This document shows positions 42,428 through 52,106 of a stretch of DNA of 64,000 bases, piece after piece. The number at the start of each line of letters is the position of its first letter. Position 1 is the stretch's first letter. The translations under genes and the position numbers were made by a program. Under the pieces are notes generated by a model. It saw nothing but the letters and a program-made list of their open reading frames with translations. It did not search any database and was not told where the DNA came from. The stretch comes from Gracilibacillus alcaliphilus. Its GTDB lineage: Bacteria; Bacillota; Bacilli; Bacillales; Amphibacillaceae. The stretch spans positions 50,655-114,654 of the forward strand of contig NZ_JAFBFA010000014.1 in assembly GCF_016909015.1 (NCBI RefSeq), in the 5' to 3' direction.

Positions 42428-43577
42428 TCCAACCAGAATTGCTTTATATGATAAAACAATGAGTGGACGCATTCCTTGGCCAGATACAGAAGACGGCCGT
42501 TATGCTCAGGCATTTCTGGAACCAATGCTCACCGAATCAACGCAACATTTTATCGATAATGCCCGAACCGATCTCTATATATTAAGAGTGGATGATTTGG
42601 TGCTGCCGCTTACTGTGAATGAAACGGAATATGACAACACCTATGTTTGCTCTCCTTATACCCATTATTACTCTTATGCAGAGGAAGAGCTTTATCTTAT
42701 TGACCAGACATGGCTGCGAAATACCTTCTCTACATTGCTGAAAGGGCTAAGCTGGGTCTATAAGCGAAGTCAGATCAACCGTGTGGTGCATGTGAATAAT
42801 TGGCTGGTATCAACTAATCTATATCCTGCCATCTCAGAAGAACAATTAGAACTGATCCTGGCTCTATTGAGAGAGAGGTTTCCTAACCATGCTTACATAT
42901 TCCGATCCTTGCATCGAAGGAAGCATGCTGTTTTGCTGAAGTCCTTTGCTGAGCAAGGAGCTAAATCTGTAGGGTCGAGACAGATTTATGTGATGGATCC
43001 AGCCGGTGACTCCCTTCGAGCAAAAGCACGTAAGCAGCTGCGGCGTGATTTGCGGTTGGCAGAACAGCAAGGATACCAGTGGATAGATGCTAGTCAATTA
43101 GAGTCCAAGGATATTCCACGAATAGCATATTTATATCGAGAACTCTATATTCAAAAATATTCTCCTTGTAATCCACAATTTAATGAACGTTTTATTCAAT
43201 TAGCCTTAGAGAAAAAACTGCTCCATTTCCATGTTTTGCGTAAAGATGGCAGAATTGACGGGGTACTCGGTTATTTTAGCCGAAACGGCCAGATGACTAC
43301 GCCATTATTAGGTTATGATCTGAACCAGCCTTTGACAACAGGCTTATATCGAATGCTGGTAGCACAATTATTTGTGTTTGCTCGCGAGCAAGGATTGTTT
43401 TTAAACCGCAGTTCCGGAGCTGCCGCCTTTAAGCGCTATCGTGGGGCGCAAGCGGAAATAGAATATTCCTGTGTAGTGGATCGCCACTTACCTTGGCGCC
43501 GACGGGTGATTTGGACTGTACTAGAAAAGGTGATTCGTAAAGTTGGTATTCCATTATTACAGAAGTACAAACTGTAA
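42414..43577 (+). CDS. GNAT/BioF2-like acyltransferase family protein
   Basis: 387 residues. The C-terminal half resembles a GNAT-like domain of the BioF2/FemAB type: KARKQLRRDLRLAEQQGYQW, then IAYLYRELYIQKYSPCNPQF, FHVLRKDGRIDGVLGYF and LNRSSGAAAFKRYRGA. The N-terminal half has no domain I recognise. A role in acyl or aminoacyl transfer to the pathway product is plausible. The start is TTG at 42414 (GAGAGGAAG upstream) or TTG at 42420; both overlap the preceding gene. 14 bases separate it from the last operon gene. Confidence 0.65.
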   Translation: MPLNNPTRIALYDKTMSGRIPWPDTEDGRYAQAFLEPMLTESTQHFIDNARTDLYILRVDDLVLPLTVNETEYDNTYVCSPYTHYYSYAEEELYLIDQTWLRNTFSTLLKGLSWVYKRSQINRVVHVNNWLVSTNLYPAISEEQLELILALLRERFPNHAYIFRSLHRRKHAVLLKSFAEQGAKSVGSRQIYVMDPAGDSLRAKARKQLRRDLRLAEQQGYQWIDASQLESKDIPRIAYLYRELYIQKYSPCNPQFNERFIQLALEKKLLHFHVLRKDGRIDGVLGYFSRNGQMTTPLLGYDLNQPLTTGLYRMLVAQLFVFAREQGLFLNRSSGAAAFKRYRGAQAEIEYSCVVDRHLPWRRRVIWTVLEKVIRKVGIPLLQKYKL

Positions 43578-43591
43578 AGGGAGGGTACAAT

Positions 43592-44443
43592 GTGGTGGAA
43601 AGACAAGTAGCATTAGTGACAGGAGCTTCCAGTGGCTTCGGTTTATTGACGGTTATCGAACTGGCAAAGGCAGGCTATCAGGTGATTGCGACTATGCGTA
43701 ACCTTGATAAGCAAGGACCGCTGCTAGAACAAGCGGAAAAAGAACAAGTCAGAAATCAAATAGTCGTGTGGCCGTTAGATGTCACCGATCGAGCGCACAT
43801 AATAAGGATTCCTCAAAAAATTAGTGAGACGTTTCAACGCTTGGATGTACTAGTGAACAATGCAGGGGTGTCGATGGGGGGCTTTAGTGAAGAGATCTCT
43901 GAGCAAGATTGGCGTACAAGCATGGAGACAAACTTTTTTGGGGTTGTGTTTTTAACACAAGCCTGCCTGCCGATCATGCGACAGCAACAGCGTGGCAAAA
44001 TTATTAATATAAGCAGTGTCGGGGGCGTGGTCGCCTTTCCGGGTTACAGTCCATATTCTGCTTCGAAATTTGCCTTAGAGGGTTTTAGTGAATCCCTCCG
44101 ATTAGAGGTGGCGGTATATGGGATTGATGTAGTGTTAGTGGAGCCGGGAGCCTATCGGACAGAGATTTGGTCTAAAGGTTTTTCTCATATTGAGCACACA
44201 AGTCAAGCGGATTCTCCTTTCCGACAGCCTATGCAAGCAGTTGTATCATTCGGTAAACTGTTGACAAGGCAGGCGGATCAGCCAATCGCCGTGGCCAAGA
44301 AAATTGTGCTTATTACTCAAAAACGTAAGCCGCGGCTGCGCTATGCTATGGGCAAGGGAGCCGCACTTGCGATTGCACTGAAATCATTGCTACCATGGAA
44401 GATTTTTGAGGCAGTCATTATTAAGCAAATACATAAGAAGTAA
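43592..44443 (+). CDS. Short-chain dehydrogenase/reductase (classical SDR)
   Basis: 283 residues. Cofactor motif TGASSGFGLL, NNAGVSMGG, catalytic Ser in NISSVGGVVAFPG and Y-x-x-x-K in YSASKFALEGF. The C-terminal region is that of the retinol-dehydrogenase-like group acting on hydrophobic alcohols or ketones. Start is GTG at 43592 or 43595 behind AAAGGGAGGG; an ATG at 43590 is out of frame. Last gene of the seven-gene operon and 74 bases before the AbrB-like gene. Confidence 0.88.
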   Translation: MVERQVALVTGASSGFGLLTVIELAKAGYQVIATMRNLDKQGPLLEQAEKEQVRNQIVVWPLDVTDRAHIIRIPQKISETFQRLDVLVNNAGVSMGGFSEEISEQDWRTSMETNFFGVVFLTQACLPIMRQQQRGKIINISSVGGVVAFPGYSPYSASKFALEGFSESLRLEVAVYGIDVVLVEPGAYRTEIWSKGFSHIEHTSQADSPFRQPMQAVVSFGKLLTRQADQPIAVAKKIVLITQKRKPRLRYAMGKGAALAIALKSLLPWKIFEAVIIKQIHKK

Positions 44444-44517
44444 GTAACGGATTGTTTAACAATATAAGCTTAATATGGTAAGTTATATAGAGGTTAAATT
44501 ATAGAGGGGGACATAGC

Positions 44518-44787
44518 ATGAAAAGTACAGGAATTGTGAGAAAAGTAGACGGATTGGGAAGAATGGTTATTCCTAAAGAGCTACGAAATATACTGGATAT
44601 CCAAATCAAGGATCCAATTGAAATTTTTGTCGATGGAGAAAAGATTGTGCTGCAAAAATATGTTCCGGCAACAGCATGTTTGATAACAGGAGAGGTACGT
44701 CCAGATAACATCACGCTTGCAGACGGTAAGATTACACTTAGTAAAGAGATGGCTGAGGAAATTGTAGAACAGCTTAAGACCAAGTAG
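44518..44787 (+). CDS. AbrB/Abh-family transition-state regulator
   Basis: 89 residues. The N-terminal swapped-hairpin DNA-binding domain MKSTGIVRKVDGLGRMVIPKELR is nearly that of B. subtilis AbrB, and PATACLITGEVRPDNITLADGKITLSKE matches the C-terminal multimerisation part including the conserved Cys. AbrB and Abh repress antibiotic and post-exponential genes in growing cells. The position directly behind the biosynthetic operon suggests a local regulator, though it has its own RBS (GAGGGGG) and a 74-base leader that could hold a promoter. Confidence 0.9.
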   Translation: MKSTGIVRKVDGLGRMVIPKELRNILDIQIKDPIEIFVDGEKIVLQKYVPATACLITGEVRPDNITLADGKITLSKEMAEEIVEQLKTK

Positions 44788-45174
44788 CGCTGGCAGGGTT
44801 GTAGTAATGATGTGTATTACTTCTATTACAAGAGAAAGAAAATGTACATAACATATGACTTATCAAGGTGCATAGCTATTTCCGTCTAGACACGTCTGCA
44901 TTAGTAATATCGTATCTGAGAATGGAAATTACCGCTACTGCACTTTGGCAGCATTGCCAATTAAGATACATCAGATGTCATTTATCTGATTAAGTAGAAA
45001 AACGCCTTCGAGCTTTCGGGCATGGGAGTGAATGTTTAGAGAACAGATTAGCAATCTATCGTTATTCTTCAAGCTATTATAACCATTATTTAAGTTAATT
45101 CCACTATGTGGTTGTTGTCCTTCCATATCGAAAAATCCCTTTGAAAAGATTTCTCAAGAACCAAATAACATGAC

Positions 45175-46262
45175 GTGGCGAATTTCCCTGTGTTAATAGA
45201 AGGCAAGGTTAAGAAAACAATTAAGTCGAAGCTCAAACAAACATACATGGTTTTTGCAATCGGTATTATGTTTGTCTTTCTGGCTGCATGTTCAGCTAAT
45301 CCGGAGAAAACGATTGAAAAGTTTTCCGGTACGGTAGAAAACAGGGATCCCGATTCCCTTTTTGAACTCGTGGTAGTAGACGAGGATACATATTGGACAG
45401 TGCAACAGGCAAATGATGTCATTGGTTATTTCCATGATGATCGTGAAGCCTATCAGGAACAATTAACTTTACTTCACCAACAAGCTCAGGCGCTGGATAA
45501 TGATACAATGTTATCCAATGAAGAAGGTCTTCTTTACTTTAATGAAGACGGTGATTTAAAGGTAAGAAAATATGAAATCACTGCTTCGAGTGATTCGGCA
45601 GCTGCTGCACCCGATCATATTTCTGTCACGTATTGATGAAAGTGATGCGATCGAAATCGACAGTTTAGATGATAGCGCATTAGGTTTGTATGGTCCAGGG
45701 GAGTATGAATTTCAGGCCGAAGCTGAATATGCCTATGCTGCTGTAAACAATAGCGATAGTTTTTCTTTAACAAGCTTAAGTTCCTTTACGAAATCTATTA
45801 ATCTTGGCTTAACGGGAGAGTATATTAGGGTTACTTCATCTATTCCAGATACGAACCTTAAGGTTAATGGAGAAGAAGTAGATTTTAGTATGGACTCAGA
45901 TAGTGAAACTCCTAGATTTGGTCCAGTTTCTGCTGATATCACGATCCAAGGAACAGCTCCGTTGCCATGGGGAGAGGCAGTCAAGAATTAATTATGGTGC
46001 GGTGTCATACGAACAAGGTTCTGGCGGAAAGCATTATGTCAGTTTACCGGTAGAATTTCATGAAGAATTTATAACCATTCGCAAACATCATATTGGTGAT
46101 GACGAACCAAAAGAGGAGTATCGTGATCAAACAGTTAAATTAGAGTATCTAGAAGAAGAAGATAAATGGATTGTTCATAGTGTAGACTCTAATTGGGGCA
46201 GCGATATGACAGGTGATGATATTGTAAAAACAGTTTTTAAAAAGTTATGCAACAAGAAATAG
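45175..46262 (+). pseudogene. TcaA-like membrane-associated lipoprotein, two frameshifts
   Basis: Three overlapping frames read one after another. The first carries a lipobox-like signal (FVFLAACSANP) and an NTF2-like start (FSGTVENRDPDSLFELVVVD). The second, from about 45630, continues GPGEYEFQAEAEYAYAAVNN and DTNLKVNGEEVDF, the TcaA-type central domain. The third, from about 45985, reads EFITIRKHH and EEEDKWIVHSVDSNW to the end. Each change is a shift by one base. TcaA proteins are envelope proteins linked to glycopeptide response. The upstream gap 44788-45174 has only a weak ATCAGAT/ATCTGAT hairpin. Confidence 0.6.
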
Positions 46263-46303
46263 ATAGCGGCCTTCCCACCGAAAATTAGAGGGAAGGCCGC
46301 TAT
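46263..46303. terminator. Bidirectional terminator between convergent genes
   Basis: ATAGCGGCCTTCCC and GGGAAGGCCGCTAT form a perfect 14-bp stem with a 13-base loop. It lies between the plus-strand lipoprotein pseudogene and the 3' end of the minus-strand phosphorylase gene. Confidence 0.85.
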
Positions 46304-46319
46304 TCTATGATTTAGTATA

Positions 46320-49300
46320 TTACAGATAAACATGCACAAGGTTGGAGCCGTCAGCTTTTAGTATTTCTGCTAAATCTGCCTTATCTAATCGGAATCCACC
46401 TTTGCGGTAAGGGTTCTCTAAATTTGTTGTTTGTATATCCTGACCATTTACTATCACCTTGCGTTGTGAGGCTCCTGTATGATATACAAAGGTTACTGGT
46501 TTGTTTAAGCACTGGAATTCAAATTGAAGTCCGTCTAAATCTGTTTCGATGACAGGGTCGATTATCACATAGTCTGGCATTTCCCGAATTCCTAAAGCAT
46601 TCGAGATAAGTTGATTCAGGTAGATTCCCGGGCCGCTGGAATAAATACGCCAGCCGCCTTTTACAGTAACATCCCCTGTACGCAGTTTATCAAACGCTTC
46701 TGCTGCTTGATAACGGGTGGCAAAATTACCGTCAGAACTGCTGAAATAAGCATTGCTTTGCCGCAGCTCTGCATTAGCTACTACCTCTTGAATACCAATC
46801 GGATTAATTACTGCTAAGCCGCGCCAAACTTCTTCTGGTTTCCCTAACTTGGCCATTGCCTCAATAAACCGAATGTGAGCATGTACATACTGTAAGCCAA
46901 TCTCACGGCCAAAGTTACTTGCTTGTTCGGCACGTTTGAAATGTGTGCTGACGCCGCCGTTATAAGGAGCAGGCTGACTCATCAGCCGCACACCGTCAGG
47001 GAAATACAGCTTATTTCTGATCAGCTGATAATGACTCTCTGCCTGTTCTTTGGTGAATAACTCACTAATAATTCCGCGTTGCATTGGTAACAGCCGATAT
47101 TGGATACCTGTGCGCTGGTCTGATGGATGGAGGATTTTCTCTGGGTGAGCCGTATCTTCCATATAAATAAACCCAGGCATTACCTCGTCATCTAACATAT
47201 AGGTCTGCACATCCTGTTTGATGACTTGAGCCAACTCATTCCACTGTGCAGCTTGCTGATAGCCGTGTTGTGCTCCAATTGTGGCAAGTTTGGTTAGTGA
47301 TTGATAAAGCAGTGCCGTTGTCCAGGAGCTGACCATGTTGGTTTTGAATGCAGGATTGGCTGGTTGTAAGGTGTCATCCCAATCTCCATCATCATAAGCA
47401 GGTAAGTGTGTACCATGTAAAAAGTTTTGTTTCACATATTCCATTTGTTTCTCAAGGTGATGCCATAGGGAATATGTCTGCTTAGTGAAATGTTTACTAT
47501 GTCGGTCAACATAAGGGAGTTTCTCCTCTAATAGCGATGTATCCCCAGTGGCTTCTAAGTAATCCCCGATAACTTTTAATGGCCAAACAATAATGTCTCC
47601 ATGGCTTTCTTCCTGTTGGATCGAAGTATATTGATCAAACATAAACCATTGCGGCCAATTCCCTTTGTCGTGATACTGGTGGGCATACACGGATTTGATA
47701 ATCTCTTTCACTGTTTGGTAGTTGCCGGTTGCCATGAAATACTCAAGCGGTCCTTGATTGACATCCCTCGTGCCCCAGGCGGCTCCGCCATATTGCTCTA
47801 AACCATGTGGATTAGAGAAGTGAACAAGCATATTGTGGGTATACCACCAGGCAAGGGTGTTCAGTTTCTCGATCGCTGTTTGCTTGGTTCCTTCTATTTT
47901 AAGCTGGAATCCACGTAACAATTGCTGATAAAAGGCGCGGTAGCGTTCTGCTTCCTGCTCGAAATCGGCAATATCTAACGATGGCATCGGTTTTCTCACA
48001 TCCCCTTGCAAGACAACGGTGAATTGTTTAGTTGCGGTTAATTCAGCAACTAATAGGGAGGCTTCCCCAGACTGGGCATTGGAAACAAGCCTGCCCTCAT
48101 CATGAAACATTACCTCGCTGCCGGTAATCGTCATTTGATAATGCAGCTCTGGGTATATTTCCTGCTCCGCTTGCTCCTTAGCAAAATATAGCTTTTCTCC
48201 CTCTATTTTTGCAGTGGAGAAGAAAGACTCTGTTAGCTGTTGTGTTAAGAGATAAGGATAAGCCTGTCCGGATTTAGATTCTACCCGTAGCTGCACTTGC
48301 TGCTGATCGACCATGGTAAAGTTGGTAACGATAATCGTATCGGTATTGGTTTTATAGTACCAGCGCACATAGTTAAAACCTATTTCAAACAAAGATGGCA
48401 TAGTCAGCAGCTGATAATGATCATCTAGTTTGATGTAGATTCGCTGGCCGCTTGTTTTGAAACGATTCAATGAATTGCGAGAATTAGTCATCCATTTATT
48501 GAGTTCCACATTACCTGCTGATACTTGTGAATTAAAGATTCCATAAATATACGAGGTGGAGGTAAAGACATCATCGCGGACTTTCTCATTATTGCCGCTT
48601 AATAAGATATGCCCATGAGGGCGTTCTAATAATTGTTCTTTCTCCTTGAGCACAATATGTTCATGTGTATCTGTGAAAAAGGATAACAATTGATCTTCTT
48701 GATATTCCTCTAGTTTTCGGTTCGGAAAATAACTGGTGATCTCGTCTATAGTCATTGGATCGGTTTGAAGCGGTTCGGCAAATTCCTCTAACCATGTCAT
48801 AGTAGGCTTTGTTTCATACGTTGTCTGCTGCTTGCTGACTGTTAGCCATGCCTGTTGAATGGTCTCAGTAAATGCTAGCTCTGTTACAGCGTCTGGATGA
48901 TCTGCTTGAAAGTGTCCATAAAAAACAAATTGCTGCTCGCCGTCTAATGTGAATCGTTCAGACTGCAAAGCTGTATAAGCAAATTCATACTGATAAATGC
49001 AGTTGGCTAATTGTTTATTTGCCAATGCCTCTGGTTGATTAGTTGTTTTATAAGATAAGCCAAAAAATTGGAATCCATCGGTCGAATAGCTGGTTGTTTT
49101 GCCTAAGGCTCCTTGCTGCAGGTAAGGATGCTGCCCGTCTTGCGACTGATTTTGTCTTGCACATACGACATATCCTTGTTGTTTGTCTTCAAAAACTTGA
49201 TAATCGATGTATTGCGAAACATATGATTCATTTGACTGAACCGCTCCTTGGCTAGCCAGTCCTACATCTTGGCCATAGATAAGATCTGCTTGTTGATTGG

Positions 49301-49634
49301 CACCATTTAGATTAACCTCCCAGAACCAAGTAGAGGAATGAAGGTGAAAAATCACTTCATAATCTACACCAGCAAACCTCCCTGTCCATTTGGCCTTGTT
49401 ATTACCTAATAAGAAGGTGCTGTTGGATTGTACCCCTAATAAAGGAGCAATAACTGGAGTGTCATCTGCTTGGAATACACGTAAATATATATTCTGTAAA
49501 GATCCATCTAGACTGTTTGATAAAACTTGGTTGATTAGCGTCTCTTGGTGTTTGATGTGATAGATATCACCGCTAGATAAAACAGAGACGGCTAATGAAT
49601 CAGAAGTAATAGTCTGTATAGGTTGTACTGTCAC
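46320..49634 (-). CDS. 1,2-beta-oligoglucan phosphorylase (GH94)
   Basis: Inverting phosphorylase that splits beta-1,2-glucooligosaccharides (sophorose series) with phosphate to glucose 1-phosphate. About 1104 residues, the size of the Listeria innocua enzyme and longer than cellobiose phosphorylase (about 810). The alpha/alpha-barrel contains WGTRDVNQGPLEYF, the acid catalyst in AYDDGDWDDTLQPA and NAYFSSSDGNFATRYQ. Specificity is inferred from length and the Listeria-like neighbourhood (GH3, sugar ABC transporter, LacI). A GTG at 49643 lies against the RBS; GTG at 49634 is better spaced. Cytoplasmic. Confidence 0.82.
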   Translation of the reverse strand: MTVQPIQTITSDSLAVSVLSSGDIYHIKHQETLINQVLSNSLDGSLQNIYLRVFQADDTPVIAPLLGVQSNSTFLLGNNKAKWTGRFAGVDYEVIFHLHSSTWFWEVNLNGANQQADLIYGQDVGLASQGAVQSNESYVSQYIDYQVFEDKQQGYVVCARQNQSQDGQHPYLQQGALGKTTSYSTDGFQFFGLSYKTTNQPEALANKQLANCIYQYEFAYTALQSERFTLDGEQQFVFYGHFQADHPDAVTELAFTETIQQAWLTVSKQQTTYETKPTMTWLEEFAEPLQTDPMTIDEITSYFPNRKLEEYQEDQLLSFFTDTHEHIVLKEKEQLLERPHGHILLSGNNEKVRDDVFTSTSYIYGIFNSQVSAGNVELNKWMTNSRNSLNRFKTSGQRIYIKLDDHYQLLTMPSLFEIGFNYVRWYYKTNTDTIIVTNFTMVDQQQVQLRVESKSGQAYPYLLTQQLTESFFSTAKIEGEKLYFAKEQAEQEIYPELHYQMTITGSEVMFHDEGRLVSNAQSGEASLLVAELTATKQFTVVLQGDVRKPMPSLDIADFEQEAERYRAFYQQLLRGFQLKIEGTKQTAIEKLNTLAWWYTHNMLVHFSNPHGLEQYGGAAWGTRDVNQGPLEYFMATGNYQTVKEIIKSVYAHQYHDKGNWPQWFMFDQYTSIQQEESHGDIIVWPLKVIGDYLEATGDTSLLEEKLPYVDRHSKHFTKQTYSLWHHLEKQMEYVKQNFLHGTHLPAYDDGDWDDTLQPANPAFKTNMVSSWTTALLYQSLTKLATIGAQHGYQQAAQWNELAQVIKQDVQTYMLDDEVMPGFIYMEDTAHPEKILHPSDQRTGIQYRLLPMQRGIISELFTKEQAESHYQLIRNKLYFPDGVRLMSQPAPYNGGVSTHFKRAEQASNFGREIGLQYVHAHIRFIEAMAKLGKPEEVWRGLAVINPIGIQEVVANAELRQSNAYFSSSDGNFATRYQAAEAFDKLRTGDVTVKGGWRIYSSGPGIYLNQLISNALGIREMPDYVIIDPVIETDLDGLQFEFQCLNKPVTFVYHTGASQRKVIVNGQDIQTTNLENPYRKGGFRLDKADLAEILKADGSNLVHVYL

Positions 49635-49657
49635 TGTTTTCACTTCCTTTCAGGATA

Positions 49658-51811
49658 TTAAACGAGTGTGAATAATTGACTTGCTGTTTCTTGACTGTTT
49701 GGTCCCACCAATACCTTAAAGCTGCCTGGATCACTGCTGTAACTCATATCTGCATGGAAATAACGGAGTTGCGCTTCCGTTAATGTGAATTGTACTTCTT
49801 TTTCTTCTCCTGGCTGTAAGCTGACTTTTTCGAAAGCTTTTAATTCCTTGACAGGCCGTACTACCTCACCGACTAAGTCCTGAACGTACAGCTGAACGGT
49901 TTCTTTACCTGATGTATGACCTGTGTTTTTAACCTTGACCGTGATAGTTAATGTCTCATCTTTTGTTAATTGATGAGTGGAAAGGACAGGTTCTTGATAG
50001 GAAAAGGTGGTATAGCTCAAGCCATAACCAAATGGAAATAATGGTCCATTTGGACTGTCAAGGTATTGTGATACATATCTTACTTGTGCATCAGCTGCAT
50101 CTTTTGGTCTGCCGGTATTGTAGTGGTTATAGTAAACAGGGATTTGGCCGACACGGTTTGGAAACGACATGGTCAACTTTCCTGAAAAGTTCTGCTCACC
50201 GTACAGTAGGTCTGCTAAAGCATTTCCGCCTTCGGTACCAGGGAACCAAGCTTCCACTACGGCATCAGAATGCTCTATGACACCATGTAAGTCAAGTGGT
50301 CTGCCGTTAAAAATAACTGTTACAATCGGCTTATTTAATGTTGCTAAATTTTCTAATAACGTTAGCTGTGCTTCAGGTAATTGAATGTCTGTTAGCGAGC
50401 CTGCTTCACCGCTCATTGTGGCGTCTTCGCCAAGGGCAACAACTAACACATCTGCCTGTTCACCGATTATTAGTGCTTCTTCTACAAAAGCTGCAGTTAT
50501 TGCTTCGATTTCGCTTCCTTTAGCAACAAATGGTTCTTGCTGTAATTGATTAGCAAATCCTTGACGGAGTGTAACGGCGTCTTCTTTTGAGCCTTGCCAT
50601 GACCACTGTCCAAGAATATCTCCACTGTCTGCGAATGGACCGATCAGTGCTACTTTTTGTGTTTTTGTTAAAGGCAATACTTGCTCATTTTTTAGTAATA
50701 CACAGCTTTCTAATGCAACCTGCTTTGCTACCTTTCTATGTTGCTCTGATAACACTATCTGTTTTTCTAGTTCTGGATCTGCTCCGCGATATGGATTTTC
50801 AAATAAACCTAGATCATCCTTTAACTGCAAAATGCGTAAGACAGACTGATCAATTAAGCTTTCTTCGATAACACCGGTTTCTACCAATTCTTGAAGGTGG
50901 CTGGTATAACAGTCGGTCATCATTTCAATATCTGTTCCGGCACGTAATGCCTTGGCAGCGGCTTCTGCTTTATCTGCTGCCACACCATGTGGAATGAGCT
51001 CTTTTACAGCGCCCCAGTCAGAAATCATTACACCATCAAAACCCCATTCCTGACGAAGAATTCCGTTCATTAAATGTTGATTTGCGGTAGCAGGGATGCC
51101 ATCTACCGTGTTAAAAGAAGACATGACCATTCTACAGTCTTCATCAATTGCAGCCTTATAAGCAGGTAAATACATTTCTTGCAGCTGACGATCAGACATA
51201 TTTACGGTGTTATAATCACGTCCGCCTTCTGCTGCCCCATAAGCCGCAAAATGTTTTACACAGGCTGCTACATGTTCTTTGCTTTCTTTTAATTGGTCAC
51301 CTTGAAATCCGCGAACTTGGGCTTTGGCAAATTCACCGTTTAAGTAAGGATCTTCACCAGTGGATTCCATTACACGCCCCCATCTAGGGTCCCTCACCAG
51401 ATCTACCATAGGTGCAAAGGTAACATGAATCCCGGAAACGGCAGATTCCTTGGCTGCGATCCGGGCGCTTTCCTCAGCAAGATCAGTATTCCATGAACAG
51501 CCGATAGCCAAAGGAATCGGAAAAATGGTCTTATACCCATGCACTACATCTGACATAAATAACAATGGAATGTTGAGTCGATTTTCTTCCAAATGTTTTG
51601 CTTGGATAGCCCGAATATTTGCCGCTCCAGATGCACCAAGCACAGAACCAGCATTTTGAATGTTTCCTTCTTTTATGTTCATAGATAACATAGGTCCGGT
51701 TATTTCTCCTGCATCTTTTGCGCCCTTAAAGAAGGGGGTTGCTAATTGAACTAATTGATCGATTTTTTCTTGCAGTGTCATCTGATCCAGTAAAGGTTGT
51801 AATTTGGACAT
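49658..51811 (-). CDS. GH3 beta-glucosidase
   Basis: 717 residues, no signal peptide, hence cytoplasmic. The GH3 barrel ends with the nucleophile Asp in GVMISDWGAV; the substrate pocket motif KHFAAYGAAEGGRDY comes earlier. The alpha/beta sandwich (LPLTKTQKVALIGPFADSGD, then VVEAWFPGTEGGNALADLL) and the C-terminal fibronectin-III-like domain follow. It would release glucose from short beta-1,2-glucans, as its Listeria neighbour does. A longer frame to 51844 exists, but TCAGGAGGAATGCTAT precedes the ATG at 51811. 14-24 bases before the phosphorylase gene. Confidence 0.92.
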   Translation of the reverse strand: MSKLQPLLDQMTLQEKIDQLVQLATPFFKGAKDAGEITGPMLSMNIKEGNIQNAGSVLGASGAANIRAIQAKHLEENRLNIPLLFMSDVVHGYKTIFPIPLAIGCSWNTDLAEESARIAAKESAVSGIHVTFAPMVDLVRDPRWGRVMESTGEDPYLNGEFAKAQVRGFQGDQLKESKEHVAACVKHFAAYGAAEGGRDYNTVNMSDRQLQEMYLPAYKAAIDEDCRMVMSSFNTVDGIPATANQHLMNGILRQEWGFDGVMISDWGAVKELIPHGVAADKAEAAAKALRAGTDIEMMTDCYTSHLQELVETGVIEESLIDQSVLRILQLKDDLGLFENPYRGADPELEKQIVLSEQHRKVAKQVALESCVLLKNEQVLPLTKTQKVALIGPFADSGDILGQWSWQGSKEDAVTLRQGFANQLQQEPFVAKGSEIEAITAAFVEEALIIGEQADVLVVALGEDATMSGEAGSLTDIQLPEAQLTLLENLATLNKPIVTVIFNGRPLDLHGVIEHSDAVVEAWFPGTEGGNALADLLYGEQNFSGKLTMSFPNRVGQIPVYYNHYNTGRPKDAADAQVRYVSQYLDSPNGPLFPFGYGLSYTTFSYQEPVLSTHQLTKDETLTITVKVKNTGHTSGKETVQLYVQDLVGEVVRPVKELKAFEKVSLQPGEEKEVQFTLTEAQLRYFHADMSYSSDPGSFKVLVGPNSQETASQLFTLV

Positions 51812-51852
51812 ATAGCATTCCTCCTGAAGTAAAGTATTATACACGATTTGTA

Positions 51853-51862
51853 GAAACGTTTC
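51853..51862. promoter_or_regulatory. LacI-type operator 1
   Basis: GAAACGTTTC, a perfect palindrome 42 bases upstream of the GH3 start. The central CG and symmetry are typical for LacI/CcpA-family sites; the same decamer recurs at 51995. Likely bound by the LacI repressor of this locus, though CcpA is possible. Confidence 0.7.
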
Positions 51863-51956
51863 ATCAAAGATAAGAATGACTCCCTTTTTGAAAAAACGAA
51901 TGTAACTATTTAGTGTATATGATTCAAAAGTCTAACACAATGAATTAAAAAAATCC

Positions 51957-51985
51957 TTGCACACGGTTACAAGATTTATTATAAT
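51957..51985 (+). promoter_or_regulatory. Promoter of the sugar-transport operon
   Basis: TTGCAC (51957-51962) and TATAAT (51980-51985) with a 17-base spacer. Operator 2 begins 10 bases after the -10 box, over the start of transcription. Confidence 0.75.
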
Positions 51986-51994
51986 GAATTTGTC

Positions 51995-52004
51995 GAAACG
52001 TTTC
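51995..52004. promoter_or_regulatory. LacI-type operator 2
   Basis: Second copy of GAAACGTTTC, placed just after the -10 box of the rightward promoter so that a bound repressor would block initiation. The two sites are 142 bases apart, a distance that also allows looping. Confidence 0.75.
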
Positions 52005-52106
52005 AATGATTTTTAACAAAAACATGAAAGAAATGATCCAAATGATTTGATGAAATGGAGCCGACATACAAACCATAATAAATAACCTATTTAGGAGGGA
52101 AAGACA

